This document shows positions 23,001 through 33,800 of a stretch of 64,000 nucleotides of DNA, piece by piece. The position numbers were made by a program, and so were the translations under genes. The stretch comes from Apostichopus japonicus (taxonomy: Eukaryota; Echinodermata; Holothuroidea; Aspidochirotida; Stichopodidae): the NCBI RefSeq assembly GCF_037975245.1, contig NC_092576.1, forward strand, positions 9,193,501-9,257,500, given 5' to 3'. Position 1 is the first letter of the stretch. Every line of letters begins with the position of its first letter. Below the pieces are notes generated by a model. That model was not told the origin of the DNA, searched no databases, and saw only the letters and a list, made by a program, of their open reading frames with translations.

Positions 23001-23876
23001 ACTACAGTAACTACGCGTTGGCGCTCACTAAAGCCTAACGCTGTACATGTACAAAGCTCGGCTATGTAGGTTTGACGTAAATGATAGGTACAAATGATGT
23101 AGAATTTCAAACGATCCGTTTCTGGGTTTTCGAAGCATAGAATCTAGCGTATTGCCTTTAATGAAAGGTAAATATCACCTAAGATGACGAGCCGAAACGA
23201 CATCTACGGATGGATAGAATAAAGTAGTGATTTTACTGAGTAGAAAGTAGTATCGTATAACTGCGTAAATCGCCAAGAGGTGAACAAGGGAGAGAGTGAG
23301 AGGTTGGCGCTATTCCCTTATACAAAAATATAGGTTCTCCACACAGCCAAAGCGGCAACAATCGACAATAGCGGCTGACATTTAGTAATCTCTGCGTTAT
23401 TAAGCGATACAAAAGAAAACGAAAAAAAGCAAGTAACCTAAAACGAAGCACTATTTTCCCTACATTATGCATGCGACTTTAGTCTACAACTTAAAGTTTC
23501 AGTGTGATATCCGCAATCCATGTTTTCTGCTTCAGGGATGAGCTTTTACGTCGATGCTGGCAAACAGACGTATCTAAACGGCCTTCAATCTTGGAACTGA
23601 GGAAGTGCTATGAACAGGTTTGATATAGATTGTTAAACTGTTTAACGGATTTCCTCTTCATATATGTCACATACTTCAATCACATACAAAGTTCACAACC
23701 TCCGGAACGATTCGGAGAAAACATGAATTGGTTCTATTAAATAAGCTACAATGAATAAATCCACAACGCTTCAACGAAATTTGAAAACACATTTAATCGT
23801 AATTTTCTTTCTGCTTCGTTCCTTCCAGATTTCATCGCAGAGCGAATTGGAGTCATCGTACATGACGATGTCATGA
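10696..23876 (+). CDS. Gene A: Ig-domain receptor pseudokinase (20 candidate exons)
   Basis: Multi-exon gene for a single-pass membrane receptor. Order: signal peptide plus Ig domain 1 (10696-11025), Ig 2 (11951-12207), Ig 3 (12429-12761), Ig 4 (13114-13428), transmembrane exon (14245-14355), juxtamembrane microexons (14660-16921), and a tyrosine-kinase fold in eight exons (17679-23876). From Ig 3 on, exon phases agree throughout, apart from a choice between two exons near 15.6-15.8 kb. The kinase keeps structural motifs (SDIWSAAVVIWEIMSNG; CWQTDVSKRPS) but has HPGLS for HRDLA, DFC for DFG and Thr where the beta-3 Lys is expected, so it is probably catalytically dead. The tail ends in YMTM, a p85-SH2-type YxxM motif. 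Ig 1 has a one-base frame slip and Ig 2 a frame slip plus a stop: an allele, an assembly error, or incipient decay. Without Ig 2 the product would be about 740 aa. The ligand is unknown. Confidence 0.8.
11026..11950. other. Gene A intron 1
   Basis: No additional exon recognised. The open frame on the minus strand at 11410-11646 has no splice-supported or homologous content. Confidence 0.5.
11951..12207 (+). pseudogene. Gene A exon 2: damaged Ig 2
   Basis: Bounded by a good acceptor (CATTTTTCAG) and the donor TATG|gtatgt. The start reads VPPRSFYILSGEFNLTDGDY and the end, in another frame, SFQFQPPTVSGTLTCARTIT, which is the F strand with the second Ig Cys. No B-strand Cys or C-strand Trp is present, the length (257 nt) is not a multiple of three, and an in-frame TAG precedes SIKVRFSAYG. 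The exon therefore cannot be translated as it stands. Because flanking exons meet in phase 1-1, skipping it would restore a continuous frame. Confidence 0.75.
12429..12761 (+). CDS. Gene A exon 3: Ig 3
   Basis: Phase 1-1 exon of 333 nt. It encodes a full Ig-like domain with canonical core: IKVFCQVLETHP (first Cys), SISWWVDG (core Trp) and NGSVECLRS (second Cys). Several N-x-S/T sites (INVTN, NSTLN, VNGSV) suit an extracellular glycoprotein. Borders are CTACCAG and TTCG|gtaag. Confidence 0.88.
13114..13428 (+). CDS. Gene A exon 4: Ig 4
   Basis: Phase 1-1 exon of 315 nt. The domain has VIRIICKAFG (first Cys) and GTIACSCKANGY (second Cys); the usual core Trp is not at its expected place (IELAITVNN). 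N-glycosylation sites include NNATL and YNVTM. Borders are GGTGGCAG and TTAG|gtcagt. Confidence 0.85.
14245..14355 (+). CDS. Gene A exon 5: transmembrane segment
   Basis: Phase 1-1 exon of 111 nt with a strong acceptor (CTCTTTCAG) and donor AAAG|gtaag. A hydrophilic stalk (DKDQTSKIDSSND) is followed by one hydrophobic helix (LLLILGCFLGSFSVAICIIF) and ACFK at the cytoplasmic edge. Confidence 0.88.
14660..14690 (+). CDS. Gene A exon 6: 31-nt microexon
   Basis: Acceptor TTTGCCACAG, donor gtaagt; phase 1 to 2; encodes AIMKRQTYLL. First of three 31-nt exons with the same phases. The basic residues just after the membrane act as a stop-transfer sequence. Confidence 0.65.
15128..15183 (+). CDS. Gene A exon 7: 56-nt juxtamembrane exon
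   Basis: Acceptor TTTACGTAG, donor gtaaat; phase 2 to 1; encodes LLREHDVPGETDVQIHTL. Exons 6 and 7 together add 29 codons exactly. Confidence 0.6.
15421..15451 (+). CDS. Gene A exon 8: 31-nt microexon
   Basis: Acceptor TTTCCTAACAG, donor gtaggc; phase 1 to 2; encodes SRSMPHENRA. Same length and phases as the exons at 14660 and 16609. Confidence 0.6.
15552..15598 (+). CDS. Gene A exon 9a: 47-nt candidate alternative exon
   Basis: Acceptor TTCTTTTTTGTAG, donor GACG|gtcagg; phase 2 to 1; encodes HLRDYLKDFRCSLTD. Its phases equal those of exon 9b (15806-15867), so only one of the two can follow exon 8 without breaking the frame. Confidence 0.45.
15806..15867 (+). CDS. Gene A exon 9b: 62-nt acidic juxtamembrane exon
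   Basis: Acceptor TTGTTCACAG, donor GAAG|gtgagt. Only the phase 2 to 1 reading is open: VKSNIGCYTTRIISDEDEGE. The acidic end resembles that of exon 11 (NDEDESGEY), supporting duplication of the exon pair. Confidence 0.6.
16609..16639 (+). CDS. Gene A exon 10: 31-nt microexon
   Basis: Acceptor CATTTTACAG, donor gtacgg; phase 1 to 2; encodes EISSQDRSSR. Third member of the 31-nt set. Confidence 0.6.
16872..16921 (+). CDS. Gene A exon 11: 50-nt acidic juxtamembrane exon
   Basis: Acceptor TTGATACAG, donor TATG|gtacat; phase 2 to 1; encodes RRLPEIPNDEDESGEY. The Tyr at the end, with the YY of the next exon, gives a cluster of potential phosphorylation sites. Confidence 0.6.
17679..17846 (+). CDS. 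Gene A exon 12: kinase N-lobe start
   Basis: Phase 1-1 exon of 168 nt. After AYYSDSKEIYSKTQ it encodes the first strands of a kinase-like fold: LTKLNFGDLYKRWTGTL in the glycine-loop position, lacking the GxGxxG pattern, and NKCVVITTES in the beta-3 position, where the expected VAxK Lys aligns with Thr. Borders are TTTTAACTAG and TCAG|gtaatg. Loss of the Lys is an alignment by eye. Confidence 0.75.
18619..18732 (+). CDS. Gene A exon 13: kinase alpha-C/beta-4 region
   Basis: Phase 1-1 exon of 114 nt encoding HWNAFVRRLLELPANSKNLV and GTEGIYIDG, the position of helix C and strand 4. The helix-C Glu-Leu pattern is present but the partner Lys is missing in exon 12. Borders: TATAACAG and GGAG|gtatgg. 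Confidence 0.75.
19424..19575 (+). CDS. Gene A exon 14: kinase hinge and helix D/E
   Basis: Phase 1 to 0 exon of 152 nt. IYLLQEHLVCQTLQTLM fits strand 5, the hinge and helix D; MARNFILDVLGGITLLQSYG fits helix E (compare A-x-Q-I-A-x-G-M-x-Y-L in tyrosine kinases). Acceptor TCATTGTTAG; donor gtaacg directly after GGG. Confidence 0.8.
20366..20485 (+). CDS. Gene A exon 15: degenerate catalytic and DFG loops
   Basis: Phase 0-0 exon of 120 nt. It encodes LLHPGLSRSKILVTSS and NCKLYDFCLPDDASLI. Compared with HRDLAARNILV and DFG, the catalytic Asp is Gly, the metal-binding Asn is Lys, and DFG is DFC. These changes are the main evidence for a pseudokinase. Borders: TTTTTTGCAG and AAG|gtaata. Confidence 0.85.
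21328..21439 (+). CDS. Gene A exon 16: APE region and helix F
   Basis: Phase 0 to 1 exon of 112 nt. LPLESWQRNEYTKESDIWSA and AVVIWEIMSN match the P-x-x-W-M-A-P-E-x-x-x...SDVWSFGVLLWE block of tyrosine kinases. The APE Glu is not conserved, while the helix-F Asp and both Trp are kept. Confidence 0.88.
21830..21920 (+). CDS. Gene A exon 17: kinase helix G region
   Basis: Phase 1 to 2 exon of 91 nt. GTSFPGRDEAISDWSYRANL follows the WEIMSNG of the previous exon as in G-x-x-P-Y-P-G of receptor tyrosine kinases. Acceptor ACCTTACAG, donor gtatcg. Confidence 0.78.
21921..23535. other. Gene A intron between kinase exons 17 and 18
   Basis: No further exon is needed: phase 2 at 21920 joins phase 2 at 23536. 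The 118-codon frame at 22572-22928 has no recognisable domain. Confidence 0.5.
23536..23617 (+). CDS. Gene A exon 18: kinase C-terminal helices
   Basis: Phase 2 to 0 exon of 82 nt with DELLRRCWQTDVSKRPSILE, the diagnostic CW...RP motif near the end of tyrosine-kinase domains. Acceptor CTGCTTCAG, donor gtttga. Confidence 0.88.
23829..23876 (+). CDS. Gene A terminal exon with YMTM tail
   Basis: Acceptor TTCCTTCCAG; reads ISSQSELESSYMTMS then TGA. The YMTM tetrapeptide fits YxxM, the phosphotyrosine motif bound by PI3-kinase p85 SH2 domains. A recruiting tail on an inactive kinase would imply phosphorylation by a partner. Confidence 0.75.
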   Translation: MSSQSELESSYMTMS

Positions 23877-26230
23877 TATAATAGTTATTATACTCACAAC
23901 TTAACTACTATCGGCTCTCAGTCAGAAAAGGGAAAGCTGTAACGTCATGCAAAGTCCGGTAGTCAATATAGTTGGATTGGTATGAACATGGTATCTTCAA
24001 GTATAGTCACTTGGTTCGAATGTGTGTACAGTACTTCAATGGATGTCGTGTGTTTAATTACTTGTCTTTCATGCAATATAGCTCATTCATAGCTTGAAGC
24101 AATTTTAAAGCACAAAATACATGCTTGTGAGGGTTTCAATTTATGTGGAATTATTTCAAAATTATGGTCGCGTGTGGGAAGCGGGTCCACCCTCAGCTTC
24201 TTGGACTGAAATATTTCTGCTTATTCGTTGCGACTTAAGCACATGCCAGAAATAAGAGTTTAATTTCCTAGAAAGGAATCCCAGGACCGGAAGCTGCAAG
24301 TGCTTTCATGCATTTCCTTTGTAGCTATTTTAACTTAACCACACAAAACCACGCCATATAATCCAGTTTCATTGGAATCTATCTCAATTTGAGCTCATGT
24401 GTGGGTCCAATAAGTGACAACCAGGAAGGTATTTTAGCGTTACCAAACTAAATGAAATTTGGACGTGAGAGTCCTGTTTGTTTCTTCCCAGTCGACTGTG
24501 GGGTGGAGGTGTATATGAAGTCACAAATTTATAGTCGTACTGCATTATCAAAAGCTAGGTAACGTATGTATGAGCTGATAAGTTCTTCTTTGCACTCATT
24601 CAACAAGTCAATTGGCTTTAATATGATCTTTACGTTGTGTACAGGCCGATTGGACCGTATATATTTCCTTCTGTATGTTATATGTATATAGTTCATTTTG
24701 TATTTAATCCAGCCAAGCATTCGGCTATATGCAGTCACTCAATTAGGATTAAATCTAATGCTTTACCAAAAGCTATAATCTATACAGTTCTGTAGGCTAC
24801 TGTATCATAGCATGTGAAAGTGGTTGTCAAGTTCTTATCCAAAACGTGTCATTACTGTGTATGATAGTTGAATACTGAGAAAACGTTACTGGATATGTTA
24901 TTGCTTCTCTTACGTGGTTATAAAGCATACGTCACAAAGTGTGTGCATTATTAGATTGGACATCTACCTAAGTAGTATTTGTTCACCATCTTTTTATTTT
25001 GGCCATTTATTCCCTATCCTACAACCCACAGAGAAGAACAAAAAACTCCATCCCCATGTTTCCTGTGGTATGAACCTGTGGCGTGAGTAAGGTTTCAAAG
25101 GTGGGGCCAAGTTCAAGTTTCAAAAAAAGGGGCGTTGCCCTGGGATTATTGAATCAGTGGAGGAGGATCTGGGGTTCCTCTCTCAAAAAAATGGATGTAT
25201 TTTGCGGCATATTTTGAAGATATAATTTAGGTCTGTTTGGAATATATAATTTAGGTCGGTATAAAAAGCTCTTAGCGCTAAATTGTGGTAATATACCGTC
25301 ATAAATTCCCCAACAGGGCAGAAAGGGAATCTTTTTCCAAAGTAATTAATAATCCCATGCGAACAGTAGATGATTCGTCACTTGTCATCAGACCCATAGT
25401 AAATAGCTGCCTTTTGAGAATGAATTAGCTGTCCCCAATCAGAATTGGTAGAGGATGAACAGGATCTAAGCAGAGGTCAAGACAAGTCCTTCAACTATTT
25501 TAAAAGGGTTGAAAGGAAGTCCAAAATAGCTCTCCAACTGTAAGAGTAGCAGAACTACTGGAAACCTATCTAATTTGGGCAACCCATCACTTTAGGAGGA
25601 ATATAAAACAACATCTCGTCTTATGCGGGAGGCCACGACAATATAAGCTGGATAAAGAAAACCAAGAAAAAAGCTTATGACTAACAAATCTATTTGTTTC
25701 TACAAAAAAAAAAAATAATAATAGAGTAATTGCACATTATTAAGAGAGAAATTCCTCTTAGAAAAACATGACATATGATTGGGTTTCCTTTTAAAATATA
25801 ATTTCAGTTTTGCATCTTGTCATTAAATATTTATGTCATGTCTAACCGCAACGACAAACATATCTGCTTCCTTAAGATAAAGGATTACCTGAAAACAGCA
25901 ATCTGATTTTGAAATTTGTGCCAATGTATGATCCAATAAACTTTACAAAATGGTTGTGGATAATTATAAAATCACATAATTGAGTACTACAGATCTTTGC
26001 AAGGAGTAAATTAGAGTACAGACGATGTAGAATTCTACTGATACACACAAGCTTTTGTCAATTCAAAATTTGATCAAAATTACATACAAATACACAGCTG
26101 GCAAAAGGCACAATTGTCATCAAACTCAACTTGAAAAACAGTTACTATCACACTTCATTTGAAAATAATACCATCTACTGATGAGACAAGATGATCTTCT
26201 GAGGCTTCATTGCATCAAAAGTAGTTTAGT
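23877..26230. other. Intergenic, no gene recognised
   Basis: Presumed 3' UTR and downstream sequence of gene A followed by AT-rich DNA. No exon or transposon motif was recognised, and no polyadenylation site can be chosen with confidence. Confidence 0.45.
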
Positions 26231-26234
26231 TTAG

Positions 26235-26580
26235 TAGAAAAAAAGGATCAGGAGGGACACTGAAGTCCCAATCAAGGACCATATAGACTCACTCAGACCC
26301 GATCACAATGCTTAAAGTGCTTGTCCAAAGCATTCTTAAACCCACTGACACTACTAGCAAGTACAACTTTCTCAGGCAAACGGTTCCACTCATTCACAAT
26401 CCTATTAGAAAAAAAAGTTATGCCGAATATTAATCCTACTTTGTGACTTTTGGAGTTTAAGACAATGACCTCTGTACAACTACTATTAGCAAACATGAAA
26501 AAGCCGGTAAAATAAATTGTCAAAACCATACACAATTTTGAAAACCTGAATCAAGTCTCTGGTTCCTCATATTTTTCAAT
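26235..26580 (-). mobile_element. Non-LTR retrotransposon 3' end (ORF2 C-terminus)
   Basis: On the minus strand the end of a retrotransposon ORF2: FFSNRIVNEWNRLPEKVVLA followed by SSVSGFKNALDKHFKHCD, the C-terminal signature (NxWNxLP...FKxxLD) of CR1/L2-like reverse transcriptases. Upstream residues (NMRNQRLDSGFQNC) are in a shifted frame. A short 3' tail ending in TACTAAACTAAACTA lies at about 26221-26240. Truncated and inactive. Confidence 0.85.
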
Positions 26581-26589
26581 TAAATATAC

Positions 26590-27792
26590 ATAATTTCACA
26601 CTGCCATTTCGGTTTTTCATTTTAACAAATGAAATCATTATTGAAACCCAAACATAATGAAGACTAGATCTCCTTTACAGTTTATATACAAAATCCTGCA
26701 AATTATTTTCATATCTGCTTTAAAATACCAAAAATGATATGTACCAAATCCTGCTACTTTGCTCACCGCAGTGAGTCAATTGGCTATAGCAATGCCGTAC
26801 AATCTATAACCTTTTAACAAACGAAATCTTTATTAACAGCCCAAACCAGTGAAGACCAGACCTTTGCAGTTTATACACATAAGTAATTCCACTGATTGTA
26901 GTCAGTTATAATAAACCATCTCTATTGCTCACGTAAACGAACATGGTTGGGTTGGGTCTAGTGCAAATTTGTGAGCTTTAAAAAGATGTATGCAAAACCA
27001 AAGCCACAACCGGCTAATAGTTTCATACTTTCACAACACATCCTCTTTCACTGAAAGGGCTTAACTGCATTCACAACTTGAATGAGAGCAGGGTCTATTT
27101 TATATAAGAATCCCAAAAAAGTCCTTAAATAACTTTGTTTAAGTATGTTGTAAACTACAGTAGAATGCTCAGCAGATGCTTGCTCTATAAACATGTTCTA
27201 TTGTTATTATTATCATATCTGCTTTGAAATACCAAAAATGATATGTACAGGAATGTAATGTAATGTTATTGAAAAAGCTTATGAAGTTGCCTGGAAAGCC
27301 CTTCTTTGTATAAAATGACAGAAGAGCCTGGCCTACTTTGGCATCTATGTGGAGTTCCATGTATTAGACCATAAATGTGAATACATCTCAGCACAACCAC
27401 CAATCACATCATCTTTTGGTCGCTATCGGTTGGATAACTGGCCTCTTGTAACTTATTGTACTTCCTGCCACTGTGATGAATATTCAGTTTGCTTCAACTA
27501 ATCTTGTGCGTGTAGTACCTGCTTTTCCTTTTCATACTTTTATTTTTGACAAGCATTGTTACCTCTGGCACAACATCAATGGTATCTAACAATTTGTCTT
27601 AAGTAACTTTGGTAACTGTGGAAGTACTTGTAAAAATGACCATGGAAGTATGTGTATGTAACCATGTAGCAATGTAAAAAATGATGCCAATCATTCAACA
27701 TCAAATTTTGGTATTTACTCAAGGTTCATAGCTGATTTTTCATCATACAGCAGCTTGCTGCATCATACAGCAGCTCATCATACAACATCTTA
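26590..27792. other. Region downstream of gene B
   Basis: Likely contains the gene B 3' UTR (minus strand). A TTTATT at 27538-27543 is AATAAA on the minus strand and could be its polyadenylation signal; this is weak evidence. GATATGTAC-flanked segments at about 26715-26745 and 27215-27245 are near-duplicates. Confidence 0.35.
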
Positions 27793-27854
27793 TTAATGCT
27801 TGTAGTTCCCAAAGGTCTCTGATGCCATGCTGCTATTGAGACTAGATGACAAAC
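27793..27854 (-). CDS. Gene B exon 16: C-terminus and stop
   Basis: Acceptor TTTTCATCTAG on the minus strand; phase 1 in; encodes LSSSLNSSMASETFGNYKH and TAA. It joins either exon 15 or directly exon 14 in phase, so exon 15 may be optional. Confidence 0.6.
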
Positions 27855-30800
27855 CTAGATGAAAAGAAAAACACACAAACTGTTTCAGGTAACTTACCTT
27901 GATGAAACAATTTATTTTGCACTAAGAATGTTAAAACTAATATTTTAAACAGGGGTCCAGGATAGTAATTTTAAAAAGCACTAATAGAAGATCTGCTGTA
28001 ATGTACCTATATATTACATGGGTGAATCAGACACAAAGGGTTGGAGGGGGATGGGGTTAAAAAAAGACAAGCATTTCATGTTACCTGTTTATGAGATAAG
28101 TAATACTTGAAATGTTAGATCAATAAGCAACTGGTAAAGCCATCTTGATTAATTGTGTGGAGCCAATAGATCCACCTAGTCATGATCAGATATATTCAGA
28201 TTTTATTTGGCTCTGTATGAACATTTGATATGTGGAAAGATAAATGCACAAAGGCATTTACAAATACAATATCATTCAACGTTATCTTTGCAAAGGTTTC
28301 TCCTTGAATCTGAAGACATATTTAGTGTCATAATTCTACCAGTCCTTCTATTCAACCGATCTACATCCACTTAAAATCATTGAGAAACATGTCTCTATTT
28401 AAACTCAACAAAAAGTCTGGGCAAACTATTTGTAAGAAATGAATTAAACTACCGCTGATTAGCTTAATCAAAGCCAGATCATACTTGAATGTTGACCCTG
28501 TCCTTCAAAACGTTGCTGTAAACAAGGAACCACAAGCACCATTAACACAATTTAGAAAGTCCTACTGAAAAATTCTATTTTTCTATGTTCCCACAATTAT
28601 ATTGCGCTTTGTAACAAAAAATAACACATCCGTACTGACCTGAATCTGTGAGTGTCTCCTGTCAAAATAAAAATGTAAGGCAATGTTGCATATAAAGATC
28701 AACTAATGTATCAATTTGGAATACCAAAGTTTTGCAATTGGTTCTGTAAATTTAACATTGTTTACACAAAACTACACCAAGAAAACAAAGCCAAATGAAT
28801 AAATGATTCTTTGTCACTTTTTGTATGAGAATAATTCATGGATCAAAGCAGACAAGATTTCAAGTTTAGACCATTGCCGAATTCATATGATCAGCAAGGT
28901 CCTCACTTTCACGCTTATCTGCTTACAACGCAAATGATTGATCTCTGACATGACGGGCAATTCAAATGCCATTAAATACAATTTCATATAAAGAATAAAT
29001 ATCACATTTCGACCATTGCTGACCTTTTCATCTCTACAATAAACAATGAATATCTTCAGCTGAAAATGGGGCATCCTCTTGCAAATTCTACATGCAAGAT
29101 TCCATTTGGATTCCATTTCGGATTCCATTAGGGAGGTATTGGGCTCAAAGCAAAATGTCGCACATACATACATGCATGCCATCACCAATAGCATAGATTC
29201 CTGTTGCCTCTGGCAAGAAAGCCAAAATCCAACCAAATCACATTCATTTATAACATTCCCTTGTTAAAATGTCAACAACAAAAAAGTTTTATGAACTATA
29301 ATCTTATTCTAAATAATACTTAGTAGGTTGGAAACTTGACTAAACACAAAGAGCTCCTTTAAGTAACCATTGCTTTACAATTCTGTCCACCACGGTTGAA
29401 CTCCCATAATTAGTCCTCAACCAATATTTTACCAATATTTCATCAAAATCCAAGAAAATCCAAGAAAAGTTGGGCTCAAAAAATGCAGTTTATGTGTTTG
29501 GACAAACCTAATAGACAGACAGTGGAACTGATAGACGTACAGATGCGCAGAACAATCCTAACAGCATGCTATTAATTGAATATGTTCAGATGTTCCAATT
29601 GTTTTCCAACTGTAGTTAGCATTATATGTCTGTGGTATAACATTTATTACAACACTATAGTTAAAGCCTTTGTTACCACTTCAAAAGCTGTTGTTATTCT
29701 GAACCATCACTGATTTCTTACAATATAGATATGTATATTTAGCGAAATGTTAAATTTATAGAACTTTAACATCAAAATTTCCTAACATGCTATTTTTCAT
29801 CCTAGATGGATAATGGATATAGTTTTGTGATTTAAAGCCACAAAAGTTCTGCTATGAAAATTGTTGCCAAACAAATTCTTCGGTCACCAAATAATCTTAC
29901 CAGAAGGGAGATGAGAGTGGTACACTTTTGAAGGATCTCCTTGTTCTGACTTGTGACATCAATGTTATCTTTCAAGAAATGAAAATAAAATACAGTGAAA
30001 GATGTCATGTAACAGTTAAGCACTTGTTTCTTAAGAAAAGTCAAGAAAAGTTGTATACATGCTTATTGAATAACAGAAAAATTTCAAGTATTTCTAGAAT
30101 AGTAAATGAATGGCAAGTGAAAAGTGGTTGGTAAAATTTACCAAATACACAAACTATGAATACACCTACATTTTCAAACAATATATTACAGATAAAGAAA
30201 ACTATTTCTGCTACTTACCTTCGTTGTTTGCTGGTTGCTGCAACAGAAATGTCAGAATGAAGTAAGGTCAGAGATTCAAAAGGATTGTAAACATGGTGAG
30301 AAGATATCAAAACATGTAAACTTGATCAATAATAGTTTTAACTCTTCTTCTCCTTTATTCATGTCATATATTGGGGATAACCAGTCTTCGGAAGCAGCAA
30401 ATGATGAACAAGACAATGTCAGCTAGGTTTAATGCTTTTTATTGCATGTCTCTACTTTCACCAATGACGAACAACCATTCTCATTATTGAGAAGAAAAGC
30501 AACCTCCAACAGTTGACCAAGTAACCTTGCTACTCTGCCTATTAAACCTCACTATCGACACCATTAATCATCTGTACATAATACCAATAACCTGGACACC
30601 AAAGATGGGAAAAGGTCTTCAACATGTCTTGCAATTTAAAACAAAAGTCTCATCTCAGTAAAAAATATCATCTTGACCATAGCAGTATCTAGGAGGAAGT
30701 GACCCAACCTCATTTGCCCACAGGCCTTCTCACTGGTATAAATATAGCCTACTTTCCTCACAATAACAGTGTGGTTTTCAGGATATGGTAAACAAAAACC

Positions 30801-33800
30801 ATACCAGAGCTGGTTTTTATAAACTTAGTTAAGAATAAATGGACATTACTAGTTAATGTTCTCAAATAAAACAGAAGGAACCTGCACTAAACTCAGACTG
30901 TCTCCAGAACACTGGACCTAAGCCCATTTTTCAGAAAAGGGTTGGCAATTAATATCCTTTCGGCATACATTTCCACATTTGAATTGACATAAAGATTTCC
31001 CACAGTTTGACCCACGGAGTTAACATGGCCAATGCTACTGGTGCACTGTGATAAACTCCTGTTTGACTTCAACCTAACAAGCAAAGATAAGTAGGATGGT
31101 CTCTTAAAGAGAGGCACACAAAGGCTGCTGGGAGAAGTTACTATGTACTGCGACCAATGTCATGTTTTCCCTTGTAATATGCACAAAATGACACCTGAAC
31201 TATACTGTTGTACTGCATATTGTGCAACTTCACGGAAAGAATTGCTGTAAATATGAACAAGCCTCTCGGAGAGGCAGTTTGGAAGCATCCTTTCATTAGG
31301 CTGCCAGTAGCTTCACATAACTTTTGACATTATATTACTGTGCCCTCCGTTTAAGCCACTATCAGCTGATTATTGTTACCAGCTTTATTCAAAATTAGAT
31401 TCATAGCCAAATGATGAACCTTAGGACATCCATGTGTTTGTATGCTCTATTTTCTGGTAAAATGCAAAGCAGAAATGAGAAAACAAAAAAGTAACAAAGA
31501 CAATGATCTACAAGTAAACTAAACTTTTGTTTACACAAACAGATAACTGCATCAACGGTAGGTACATCCACCAAAGCAAAAATTTGATAATTTCCAGAAA
31601 TACATAAACCTTCCCTGATTATTTCTCAAAGCAACTGAAAGTCAGAAAAATATCTCACCAGAGGTATCTCTTCTTCTTGCCTACTTGAGTGTTCAGCTGC
31701 ACCAGCCTCTTCAAGATCTGTGAGAAAGATAAAAGCTTTGATATCCAGTGTGGGCAATGACTTTTTACCTCTACAAAACATCAGGATTATTGTTCTTAAG
31801 AAGAGGACCCCAACAAAGTTCATCCAAGCTTTACTTACAGGAATAACTGTTAACAATTTTCTCTGGCTTTGATCTCTCTGGTGACCTCAAATGGCCTTTG
31901 AACTCTCCAGCAATGGATAAGTGTCTTGTCCTCACTAGAGTGGATCCACATACAATGTATGAAGTCTACTCAAATTTAATTTGTGAGTTACCATGTTCCT
32001 AACCAATGTCTCCCCCACGCCCCCAATGTCTCCCCACCCCCCCCCAGCACTGTCCTAAAATTGTTTTGTGGTCAGATGTACAACACACACAATATTATTA
32101 CCAAAATATCACAAATCCACCGTTGGTCCTTTTGAGAACCTGTTGAGGACCAGTTGTCTGATATGAGCAAGAGTTGGCTCTTTTAACAGAACTCACAGAA
32201 TCATCCTAACTGTACTTATTAATAATTTTAACAAAACCAAACAAAACCTTGATCTCTAATAACTTAGCACACAAAGGTTACAGAGGAGTCAGCTTATGGA
32301 CAATTTAGATCGGAATATGGCCACGAAAATTAAAATAACCAACTTGAAAGTAGCTACAGTACTGATTTCGTTTAACTCCCGTTAAAATTCGTGGAATGAA
32401 AAATAACCGAAATTCTTCGTTTTTTATCGAAATTCCCCGATTTTTATCGAATTTTATCGATTGGTTATCTCAGTCATTTCCTTCGTGGAATTTTCATCGA
32501 TACGTTGAAATTCTTTTTTAAACGAAATAGAAGATCAATATGTGGTTACGCGAAACGTCGGAAAACGCGTAACTTCGTTTATTAATATCAGTTAGACTTT
32601 GGTTCAGTCGTTTGAAAGAGGGAATATTTACAAAAGCATTCTCATGCTTACATGAGTAGTAACACTCAAAGAAATGTGTAGTTAAACTGACGGGGGACGT
32701 TTTCTGACTGTGAACCCCAAACACAGTGACATAAGTCTTAACTTGGCCAGGCAATTTTAGAGGCTGCAGTACAAGCTATGTACCATGAGGCACCCTTCCA
32801 AATAAGTTGAAGTTCTGTTTAACCATTTAAATAACAATGAATGGACATATAAACTTGGTTTACTTGCAGATTACGAAAAATATTTATTTTTAAGAGATGT
32901 AAATTTGGTTTTTTATGAGAGTTGAAGTATGAAACTTTGTTTCCGAGCGAAAACATGTTACTTGAAGCAAAATAAAGATGCCCCGCCCATTCTGCGAGGA
33001 CGCTTCCATTTTTCAAAAAGGCGTTTTCTCTTTTTATTTTTTCTATTTTGTTTACATTTTAAACATGAAAATTATTTAAAAATATGTGAAGAACTGAGTA
33101 ATGTACTGCAAACTATCTATAAAAAACAGAAAAACGATGTTTTAGGCATGAATAATGTGTTCAATATAACTAAAGTAGTAGGCCAATAGTCATAAGCTCA
33201 TGATAGTGTCGTCAATTCGTTTTCTCAGTTTATATTTGCGACATATATCACCCGTGTACATCGATCAATGGCATGTTGAAATCCCGTGTGAAAATATGTT
33301 GACCCCAATAGACGCAAATGGTCGTTCTAGAAAGTACCATCATAACATTAACAACACAAGGCCAGTTTGCTCTCTTAGGTCTGCACGTGTACAGCCATTT
33401 TTTTCACACATGGTATTATGCTGTGCATGCATTGCGGGCGGGATTGCGGCAAACATAAAAGAAAATGAATGAAAATGAAAAACTTACGATATTTTTCACA
33501 AATATTGATGCTTAGATAAGTGCTTCCTCATAATCAATGAGCCGCCCTAAAATTCGCTCCGCTTACGTAAAACTTCTATATATATAACACATGGAAAAAC
33601 CCGAGATTTTACACACATAATTCCCACTGACATTGGTCACAGAACATAAGTAGGTCATTGAACTTTGCCCAAGTTCATCGCACCATGGGAACGACACAAC
33701 ACATTGAACATGATGTTACATCTCCCGCCATCTGGACGCCGAGTGTAAATTTTGATGTTATATGCAAATTATGAATGGTACTGCGCAGCGCGATTAAAAC

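Noticed and set aside
33200-33472. 90-codon frame inside the inverted-repeat segment as a transposase
   Set aside because: No DDE/DDD-type spacing, zinc finger or known family signature could be recognised.
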